Source of the DNA: Deltaproteobacteria bacterium | GTDB taxonomy: Bacteria; Desulfobacterota; Syntrophia; Syntrophales; UBA2210 | Length of the DNA stretch: 11,274 nucleotides | Assembly: GCA_016935875.1 (NCBI GenBank) | Contig: JAFGQD010000162.1 | Location: 1-11,274 of the forward strand | Reading direction: 5' to 3' | Shown here: positions 6,215 to 11,274 of the stretch, one piece after another | Position numbering within the stretch: the stretch's first letter is position 1 | Layout of the letters: each line of letters starts with the position of its first letter | Translations under genes and position numbers: made by a program | Notes under the pieces: model-generated | What the model was told of the DNA's origin: nothing | Database searches by the model: none | The model's input: only the letters and a program-made list of their open reading frames with translations

Positions 6215-6611
6215 TGTTCTTTCTAAACCTCCTTAGTGGATTTTTTAAATTCGCGCCTATAACCGTTACTATGACATTTATCACAACCAGCGAAAGGCCG
6301 AGTAGAAGCCCGAATACATCGGCCGGAGCCCTGGTTATGACAAAAAAAAGCACAACTCCCGTAACAATAAACCGTATATAATATTTTACCATCATAAAGG
6401 GCTTTGCCCGATCCGCGTGCTTCGTAAAGCTACCCCGAAGATCCCTGGAGAGCCAGTGAAAATTTGCTATACTTATCAGACCTCCCAGCAGCACCCCCAG
6501 CGTAAACCTGCTCGACAGGAACAGAAAACTCACTATGAGGAGTACTCCGAGCATCACCCAGTTCCCTACCTCAATATTTTTCTGCGTGATGGTTTTCTTA
6601 ATGTCGACCAT
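6189..6611 (-). CDS. atpI: ATP synthase subunit I (assembly factor)
   Basis: This encodes 140 residues with four likely membrane helices, about 16-33, 37-53, 75-93 and 97-119. The GGLISIANFHWLSRDLRG stretch (43-60) is typical of the ATP synthase I-chain family. In other bacteria AtpI helps c-ring assembly or membrane insertion and is not part of the finished enzyme. The gene overlaps atpZ by 14 bases and atpB by 26, so the three are probably translationally coupled. AAGG lies nine bases before the ATG at 6611. It is notable that the assembly factor stays with subunit a while its presumed client, the c subunit, is encoded in a separate transcription unit. Confidence 0.88.
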   Translation of the reverse strand: MVDIKKTITQKNIEVGNWVMLGVLLIVSFLFLSSRFTLGVLLGGLISIANFHWLSRDLRGSFTKHADRAKPFMMVKYYIRFIVTGVVLFFVITRAPADVFGLLLGLSLVVINVIVTVIGANLKNPLRRFRKNNASFFIFR

Positions 6612-6861
6612 CGTCTACGGCCTTGTCCGATCCTTTCTCCTTATCTGGAAAGGTACTTTTTATAAAAAGGTAGAAATTCCTGAAACCGGCGGCAACACCT
6701 ATCAACAAAAACAGGGGGGTAAAAATATTATTCGTCCCGAACTTCTTGTCAAGATACAACCCGATCATGAGACAGCCAAAGATTGCAATAACCATGGCAA
6801 GTCCAAGGCTCGCAGCATATCCCATCTGGAATACCATCTTTTTTTTATCGGCTTTACCCAT
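6598..6861 (-). CDS. atpZ: AtpZ/AtpI-type ATP synthase accessory membrane protein
   Basis: This encodes 87 residues, the first gene of the atp cluster. Two membrane helices are visible (about residues 15-37 and 48-66) separated by the family hallmark GLYLDKKFGTNNIFTPLFLLIG, followed by a hydrophilic tail. Such proteins (PF09527 family) precede atpI/atpB in many bacteria and have been linked to magnesium or calcium transport and Fo assembly. The ATG at 6861 is preferred, with AGGCGG seven bases upstream; the frame is open to a TTG at 6900, but no ribosome site precedes that. The gene begins 66 bases after the siroheme decarboxylase-type gene. No strong promoter was found in that gap, so read-through from upstream is possible. 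Confidence 0.85.
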   Translation of the reverse strand: MGKADKKKMVFQMGYAASLGLAMVIAIFGCLMIGLYLDKKFGTNNIFTPLFLLIGVAAGFRNFYLFIKSTFPDKEKGSDKAVDDGRH

Positions 6862-6927
6862 CGCCGAGCCGCCTATACCATAGAGGTTGAATGAAGTCAA
6901 TCAATATAGAGAGATCCAATCTCTTTA

Positions 6928-7380
6928 TCATAGTCTAAATCTCGCGTCGATCTTCACTCTGCGTTTGACCGGCATACTGATAATATTACTGATGCCGGTC
7001 TCTATCGAAATATCCGACAGCGACTTTTCAATCTCATTTTGAGTAGGCGCTATAAAGGTGAACCACACATTATAGTCATAGTCCCTCAGGTAATTATGGG
7101 TGACACCCCGGTACGAATTGACAACATGTACAAACTTTTCAAGTCGGTCGGCGGGCACCTGTGCGGCACACAACGTACTCGTGAAACCAAGACTGGCGGT
7201 ATCAAAAACAGCGCCTATCCTGCGGATAATGCCTTCATCTTTAAGACGCCTGACACGTTCCAGGGCATCATCCTCATCGATACCAACCAGCGCACCCAGA
7301 GTCCGAAACGGCCTCGCGTCTAGAGGAAACGCCTTCTGTATTATATTGAGAATTTCCCTGTCTAAACGATCCATACTCAT
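6928..7380 (-). CDS. Siroheme decarboxylase-type protein (AhbA/AhbB, Lrp/AsnC fold)
   Basis: This encodes 150 residues. An N-terminal Lrp-like winged helix (DRLDREILNIIQ, then DALERVRRLKDEGIIRRIGA) is followed by a ferredoxin-like half with GVTHNYLRDYDYNVWFTF and a closing MPVKRRVKIDARF. The GVTHNY...YNxWFT signature separates AhbA/AhbB/NirDLGH siroheme decarboxylases from true Lrp regulators. They remove two carboxyls from siroheme to give 12,18-didecarboxysiroheme, towards heme in sulfate reducers or heme d1 in denitrifiers. The partner subunit is not in this window, so A or B cannot be assigned. In family members I recall, a His often occupies the first Tyr of RDYDYN. The start at 7380 puts MSMDRLDREIL first, as in homologues, with GTGGA seven bases upstream; the frame also opens at 7410 without a convincing ribosome site. 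Confidence 0.82.
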   Translation of the reverse strand: MSMDRLDREILNIIQKAFPLDARPFRTLGALVGIDEDDALERVRRLKDEGIIRRIGAVFDTASLGFTSTLCAAQVPADRLEKFVHVVNSYRGVTHNYLRDYDYNVWFTFIAPTQNEIEKSLSDISIETGISNIISMPVKRRVKIDARFRL

Positions 7381-7430
7381 TTCACATTCCACTTTTTCAC
7401 AACCCATCATCCGGCATCGTATAAACCGGT

Positions 7431-7712
7431 CTACTCCACTGTCATCATATCTTTATTTACTTCCAGCACTTTAGGCCCAACTCCCTTCACCGTGATGATA
7501 TCCTCCACTTTCACAAAAGGGCCGTTGGCTTTTCTGTACCGTACTATTCTTTCAGCGTACTTCGGACCAATTCCTTTCAGAATGACCAACTCTTCCACTG
7601 TGGCGGTGTTGATGTTGATCTTTTTCCCCTCATCAGACAGCGCAGCAGGAGCCACTGATATCACCAATATAAACACAACCAGAAGCGCAAGAATTCTTTT
7701 ACCGTTCTTCAT
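7431..7712 (-). CDS. ComEA-like helix-hairpin-helix DNA-binding protein, exported
   Basis: This encodes 93 residues. A signal peptide covers about residues 1-27 (MKNGKRILALLVVFILV... to a PAALS-D cleavage region), followed by a compact ComEA-type domain with two helix-hairpin-helix motifs: ININTATVEELVILKGIGPKYAERIV and VEDIITVKGVGPKVL. Such secreted or membrane-anchored proteins bind double-stranded DNA in the periplasm and serve DNA uptake, but short orphan forms like this are widespread in organisms not known to be competent. The start at 7712 is chosen because AAGGAGG lies seven bases upstream; an ATG two codons earlier would be only one base from it. No other competence gene is present here, so a natural-transformation role is not shown. 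Confidence 0.9.
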   Translation of the reverse strand: MKNGKRILALLVVFILVISVAPAALSDEGKKININTATVEELVILKGIGPKYAERIVRYRKANGPFVKVEDIITVKGVGPKVLEVNKDMMTVE

Positions 7713-7821
7713 ACACATACCTCCTTACGTCCGGTGACGGGTCATAAAAAGGCGGACTATACTGTCATCATCCCCACTTTTAAGCATCTCATGGACACGG
7801 CAGGTTTCTTTTTACACATTC

Positions 7822-8955
7822 TCATCTGCCCTGTATTATTTTTTGGATGACATACTCCTGCATTTCGGTGGTCAGTTCCGGATATATCGGCAGCGCTATG
7901 GTATGTTCCGCGGCGTATTCGCTGTTGGAAAAATCGCCTGATGTATAGCCCAGGTACTTGAAGCACTCCTGTTTGTGAAAAGGTATGGGGTAATATATTT
8001 CTGTGCCTATGTTGTTTTCCGTAAGGAACTTCCTCAGGTCATCCCTTCGATTCAAGATCGATATAACGTACTGGTTGTAAATATGATATTCTCTTTTAAA
8101 GGCAACCGTGGGGGTCTTTACGCCTTCAATATTTAGATTTCTGTCGTAGTAGGCGGCATTCTCCTGTCTCATCGAATGCCACTTGTCGAGGTGAGGCAGT
8201 TTCACCGAAAGAATCGCTGCCTGTATCGGATCAAGCCGGAAGTTGCCTCCGATCAGCTCGTGGTAGTATTTCGGGTTGGCGCCGTGGTTTCTGAGTTTCT
8301 TCAGTTTTTCATCAATGTTCGCGTCGTCTGTAACGACCATTCCTCCATCGCCCATGCATCCCAGATTCTTACTGGGAAAGAAGGAAAAGCAGCCCATCGT
8401 ACCCATGCTGCCGGCTTTTTTTATTTCAGACCTCGAAGGATATCTCGCGCCGATGGCCTGTGCCGCATCTTCAATCACCGGTATATTGTATTTCCCGGCA
8501 ATTTCAAGAATCGGATTCATGTCCGCACACTGGCCATAGAGATGCACGGGAATGATCGCCTTTACGCTGTCTCTTTGTGCCGTTTCCGATTCAAGCCATC
8601 TTTCGAGGGCATGGGGACTCAAATTATATGTATCGGGATCTATGTCCACGAACACGGGGGTTGCGTTAAGTCTTGCAATAACGCCTGCCGTGGCGAAAAA
8701 AGAAAAGGGTGTCGTGATGACGATATTCCCGGGACCGATATCCAAGGTCATAAGAGAAATCAACAACGCATCTGTCCCCGATGATACACCGGTGGCATAC
8801 CTTACACCCACATATTTCGCTATCTCACCTTCAAGTTTCTCCACCTTCGAACCCATGATATAACTGGTGGAGCTGATTACTTCGTTCACGACACGTTTCA
8901 CATCATTTTCGATTGTCTTTAATTGCGGTTTCAGGTCGAGTAATGGTACCTTCAC
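7822..8955 (-). CDS. DegT/DnrJ/EryC1 PLP-dependent sugar aminotransferase
   Basis: This encodes 377 residues of the family that aminates keto sugars linked to nucleotides. Visible features are GTDALLIS (60-67) in the cofactor phosphate pocket, VIEDAAQAIGA (160-170) with D163 for the pyridine nitrogen, and SFFPSKNLGCMGDGG (191-205) with K196 as the Schiff-base lysine. The stretch VHLYGQCADMNPI and the FFPSK(N/P)LGC(M/Y)GDGG motif resemble WbpE-like enzymes, which make UDP-GlcNAc(3NH2)A, but the exact substrate cannot be settled from sequence alone. The start is GTG at 8955 with AAAGGA six bases upstream; the nearby ATG is out of frame. It lies in a nucleotide-sugar cassette with uxs, fcl and gmd, implying surface polysaccharide synthesis. 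Confidence 0.92.
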   Translation of the reverse strand: MKVPLLDLKPQLKTIENDVKRVVNEVISSTSYIMGSKVEKLEGEIAKYVGVRYATGVSSGTDALLISLMTLDIGPGNIVITTPFSFFATAGVIARLNATPVFVDIDPDTYNLSPHALERWLESETAQRDSVKAIIPVHLYGQCADMNPILEIAGKYNIPVIEDAAQAIGARYPSRSEIKKAGSMGTMGCFSFFPSKNLGCMGDGGMVVTDDANIDEKLKKLRNHGANPKYYHELIGGNFRLDPIQAAILSVKLPHLDKWHSMRQENAAYYDRNLNIEGVKTPTVAFKREYHIYNQYVISILNRRDDLRKFLTENNIGTEIYYPIPFHKQECFKYLGYTSGDFSNSEYAAEHTIALPIYPELTTEMQEYVIQKIIQGR

Positions 8956-9060
8956 ACATATTCCTTTCTTTCAACTGATTGAGTGATTGAGGATCACATC
9001 TTCAACACTACATATTCACAGTGATTATCTTTGCATATCCTTGAGATAAAACCCACATAT

Positions 9061-10041
9061 TTAAGATGTAACCCTTGTATCTCCCTTAAAATATTGTATT
9101 GTTTTTTTGAGACCTTCTTCGAGGTCGATTTTCGGTTCCCATCCAAGTTTATCTACTGCCAGGGTTATATCGGGCCGGCGTTGCCGGGGATCGTCCTGAG
9201 GGAGAGGCCTGTGAATAATCCTTGATTTTGAATGTGTCATTTCTATAATTTTTTTGGCGAGGTCGAGGATGGTAAATTCGCCGGAGTTGCCCAAGTTTAC
9301 AGGACCGATGAAATCATCGGGGCCATTCATCATTCGGATCATACCGTCTATCATGTCATCGACGTAACAGAAGGAACGGGTCTGCGATCCGTTCCCGAAG
9401 ATTGTTATATCCTGATTCTTCAGGGCCTGGACGATGAAGGTACTGACTACCCTGCCGTCGTCCGGTTGCATTCTCGGTCCATAGGTATTGAAGATCCGCA
9501 CGATCCTGATATTGACATTATTTTGCCTGTGATAATCGAAGAAAAGGGTCTCGGCACAGCGTTTACCTTCATCATAACAGGATCGTATGCCGATGGTGTT
9601 GACATTGCCCCGATAGTCTTCCTTCTGAGGATGGACAGCGGGATCTCCGTAGATCTCACTGGTGGAGGCCTGGAGGATTTTGGCTTTCACTCTCTTTGCC
9701 AGCCCCAGCATGTGTATGGCGCCCATAACGCTGGTCTTGACTGTCTTTACCGGGTTGTACTGGTAGTAGGTGGGCGAGGCGGGGCAGGCCAGATTATATA
9801 TCTCGTCCACTTCGAGGAAAATGGGCTGCACCACATCGTGACGTAACAGTTCGAAGTTGGGTTTTCCAAGGAGATGGTTCACGTTCTGTTTTCTGCCGGT
9901 GAAGAAATTGTCCAGGCACAAAACGTCGTGGCCCTCAACAACCAGACGATCACAGAGATGCGAGCCCAGGAATCCGGCGCCACCTGTCACCAGAATGCGG
10001 CGAGCATTGAATTGTTGAACTGTTACTCTTATATCTTTAAT
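9061..10041 (-). CDS. uxs: UDP-glucuronate decarboxylase (UDP-xylose synthase), apparent ATT start
   Basis: This is an extended short-chain dehydrogenase of 326 residues that oxidises and decarboxylates UDP-glucuronate to UDP-xylose using bound NAD. Seen here, numbered from the ATT: the Rossmann strand and loop RRILVTGGAGFLGSH (14-28), the family hallmark ACPASPTYYQYNP (85-97), STSEIYGDP, and YxxxK as Y156/K160 in RSCYDEGKR. No ATG, GTG or TTG lies in frame before the GTG at 9990, and starting there would remove most of the first beta strand. An in-frame ATT at 10039-10041 has AAGGAG six bases upstream (10048-10053), the best-supported start, giving an N-terminus reading MKDIRVTVQQFNARRILVTG. 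A sequencing error or frameshift near 10006 is the alternative. It lies 36 bases after fcl. Confidence 0.9.
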   Translation of the reverse strand: MKDIRVTVQQFNARRILVTGGAGFLGSHLCDRLVVEGHDVLCLDNFFTGRKQNVNHLLGKPNFELLRHDVVQPIFLEVDEIYNLACPASPTYYQYNPVKTVKTSVMGAIHMLGLAKRVKAKILQASTSEIYGDPAVHPQKEDYRGNVNTIGIRSCYDEGKRCAETLFFDYHRQNNVNIRIVRIFNTYGPRMQPDDGRVVSTFIVQALKNQDITIFGNGSQTRSFCYVDDMIDGMIRMMNGPDDFIGPVNLGNSGEFTILDLAKKIIEMTHSKSRIIHRPLPQDDPRQRRPDITLAVDKLGWEPKIDLEEGLKKTIQYFKGDTRVTS

Positions 10042-10047
10042 TGAAAA

Positions 10048-10053
10048 CTCCTT
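10048..10053 (-). promoter_or_regulatory. Ribosome binding site that decides the uxs start
   Basis: AAGGAG on the minus strand is followed after six bases by an in-frame ATT codon. No other in-frame start codon follows at ribosome-site distance. The out-of-frame ATG at 10006-10008 has no ribosome site and reaches a stop after six codons, overlapping the downstream GTG. Confidence 0.5.
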
Positions 10054-10077
10054 ACGTGAATCTTGAATGTTTAAATA

Positions 10078-11133
10078 TTACAAGTGAGCTACATACCACT
10101 TGTATGTCTTTTTTATGCCTTTTTTAAGGGAGGTATCTGCTCTCCAGCCCTTGTTTTGCATCTTGGATATATCGAGCAGTTTCCGCGGGGTACCGTTCGG
10201 CTTTGTCTTGTCCCACTCTATCGAACCACCGAAGTCCACGATCCCCGATATCATTTCAGCCAGTTCCCGTATGGGCATGTCTTTTCCGGCGCCGACATTG
10301 ATGAATTCACCAACGTCTTTTGCGTCAAAATTCTCCATGAGAAAAACGCAGGCGTCCGACATGTCATCCACGTAGAGAAATTCTCTTTCCGGTTCTCCGG
10401 TGCCCCACAGAATGACCCTGTCCGGGTGGATACCGAATCCCGACAGGTGCCCGGTAATCAGCGCCGGACTATCGGATGGGCCGGCGGACAGGCTGTTCCC
10501 GAATCGTTCAAGGTCGCGAAACAGGGCCGGATAATCCTGCTTATAAAGGAGTTTTGCAAGGTACAGCTTGCGGATCAAAGCGGGAAGGACATGTGAGGTT
10601 TCAAGGTCAAAGTTATCATCCGGGCCGTAGAGGTTTGTGGGCATAACGGACATGAAATTTGTCCCGTATTGTTCGTTATAATACCGGCACAGCTTTATCG
10701 CGGCTATTTTCGCTATGGCGTAGGGCTCGTTCGTCTGCTCCAGCTCCGACGTCAGGAGGTATTCTTCTCTCAAGGGCTGTGGGGCGGTCTTGGGATAGAT
10801 GCAGGAAGAGCCGAGATTCAGAAGCTTTTTGACGCCATACTTGTATGAGGCATGGATCACGTTAGCGGCTATCATCATGTTTTCATAGATAAACTGGGCC
10901 TTGTATGTGCTGTTGGCTAATATACCTCCCACCTTCGCGGCGCAAAGAAAGACATAGTCGGGCCGTTCCTCTTCAAAGAAATCTTCAACATCCTGCTGTC
11001 TTGTGAGGTCGAGCTGAGCGTGAGACCTGCAGATGAGGTTGGAGTACCCTCTGCCTTCAAGCTTCCTTACGATAGCGGTACCCGCCATGCCGCGATGGCC
11101 GGCGATATAAATCTTAGAATCTGTCTGGTTCAT
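10078..11133 (-). CDS. fcl: GDP-L-fucose synthase
   Basis: This encodes 351 residues of the epimerase-reductase that converts GDP-4-keto-6-deoxy-mannose to GDP-L-fucose with NADPH. The diagnostic nucleotide-binding motif AGHRGMAG (11-18) is present, with GSSCIYP (108-114) carrying the catalytic Ser/Cys pair, YxxxK as Y138/K142, and SHVLPALIRKL with H181. Compared with the roughly 320-residue enterobacterial form, there is an insertion between about 190 and 235 (LYKQDYPALFRDLERFGNSL and following), as in longer Fcl proteins of other phyla. The ATG at 11133 is preferred because GGGA lies six bases upstream; the ATG at 11145 has no ribosome site. It follows gmd by 29 bases, so substrate supply and use are encoded together. 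Confidence 0.94.
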   Translation of the reverse strand: MNQTDSKIYIAGHRGMAGTAIVRKLEGRGYSNLICRSHAQLDLTRQQDVEDFFEEERPDYVFLCAAKVGGILANSTYKAQFIYENMMIAANVIHASYKYGVKKLLNLGSSCIYPKTAPQPLREEYLLTSELEQTNEPYAIAKIAAIKLCRYYNEQYGTNFMSVMPTNLYGPDDNFDLETSHVLPALIRKLYLAKLLYKQDYPALFRDLERFGNSLSAGPSDSPALITGHLSGFGIHPDRVILWGTGEPEREFLYVDDMSDACVFLMENFDAKDVGEFINVGAGKDMPIRELAEMISGIVDFGGSIEWDKTKPNGTPRKLLDISKMQNKGWRADTSLKKGIKKTYKWYVAHL

Positions 11134-11162
11134 ATCTCTTCCCATAGTGACAACGACAATTT

Positions 11163-11274
11163 TTAATAACCGGCGTCGTTGAGGATCTTTTCCTTTTCGG
11201 CCAGTTCGAGGTCCGTTTTAATCATCATGTCGATAAGCTGGTCGAATGTGGTCTTGGGCTTCCATCCGAGAATC
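11163..11274 (-). CDS. gmd: GDP-mannose 4,6-dehydratase, C-terminal end only (partial at window edge)
   Basis: The last 36 codons before a TAA read ILGWKPKTTF, then DQLIDMMIKTDLELAEKEKI and LNDAGY. LGWKPKxxFxxLxxMMxxxDLxLA is the usual C-terminus of Gmd, which dehydrates GDP-D-mannose to GDP-4-keto-6-deoxy-D-mannose, the substrate of the next gene. The catalytic part lies outside the window, so completeness cannot be judged. Confidence 0.85.
   Translation of the reverse strand, partial: ILGWKPKTTFDQLIDMMIKTDLELAEKEKILNDAGY

Noticed and set aside
6910..6924. AGAGAT-CCA-ATCTCT hairpin between the siroheme decarboxylase-type gene and atpZ
   Set aside because: The stem is only six pairs with a three-base loop and no U-tract; too weak to call a terminator or operator.
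7431..7712. A natural-competence locus
   Set aside because: Only a short ComEA-like protein is present; no ComEC, pilus or other uptake genes are nearby.
8176..8784. 202-codon plus-strand frame opposite the aminotransferase gene
   Set aside because: It is antisense to a well-conserved DegT-family gene and its composition is that of a complementary-strand shadow.
9232..9846. 204-codon plus-strand frame opposite the decarboxylase gene
   Set aside because: It is a complementary-strand shadow of a conserved enzyme with no start signal.

Overview
The window looks like chromosomal DNA of an anaerobic deltaproteobacterium (Desulfobacterota, sulfate-reducer or syntroph-like). The reasons are the atpZ-atpI-atpB gene order, a c subunit with a cleavable-looking leader, a siroheme decarboxylase-type protein of the alternative heme route, a long dCache/PAS sensor kinase with a sigma54 activator partner, and AAGGAGG ribosome binding sites at moderate GC. 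The lineage call is inference; no rRNA, tRNA, insertion sequence, phage gene or CRISPR array was seen. Layout, left to right: atpE (c subunit, minus strand, 37-414); a 654-base gene-free regulatory region (415-1068); a plus-strand three-gene cluster made of a 58-residue two-helix membrane protein (1069-1245), a dCache-PAS-PAS histidine kinase (1275-3944) and an NtrC-type response regulator (4103-5467); a terminator; then a long minus-strand block. Read in its own direction the block is gmd (3' end only), fcl, a UDP-glucuronate decarboxylase gene, a DegT-type aminotransferase gene, a comEA-like gene, a siroheme decarboxylase-type gene, atpZ, atpI and atpB. Main observation: the Fo genes are split. 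atpZ-atpI-atpB end at a terminator (5475-5508), and atpE, usually directly after atpB, lies about 5.1 kb further on, beyond an oppositely oriented two-component system. atpE therefore needs its own promoter. The only good match upstream of it is a sigma54 element, TGGCATG-TCTG-TTGCA (510-525, minus strand), with exact GG-N10-GC spacing. An 11-bp perfect inverted repeat (582-611) is centred about 98 bp upstream of the predicted start site, where an NtrC-type activator would bind. The neighbouring genes encode such an activator and its sensor kinase. The working hypothesis is that this membrane-sensor/NtrC pair controls c-subunit synthesis, and so Fo assembly, through sigma54. No expression evidence is available here. 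The right-hand part is a nucleotide-sugar cassette for surface polysaccharide: Gmd plus Fcl make GDP-L-fucose, the decarboxylase makes UDP-xylose, and the DegT enzyme makes an amino sugar nucleotide. The decarboxylase gene has no ATG/GTG/TTG at a position that would keep its first Rossmann strand, but has a good Shine-Dalgarno sequence correctly spaced from an in-frame ATT.
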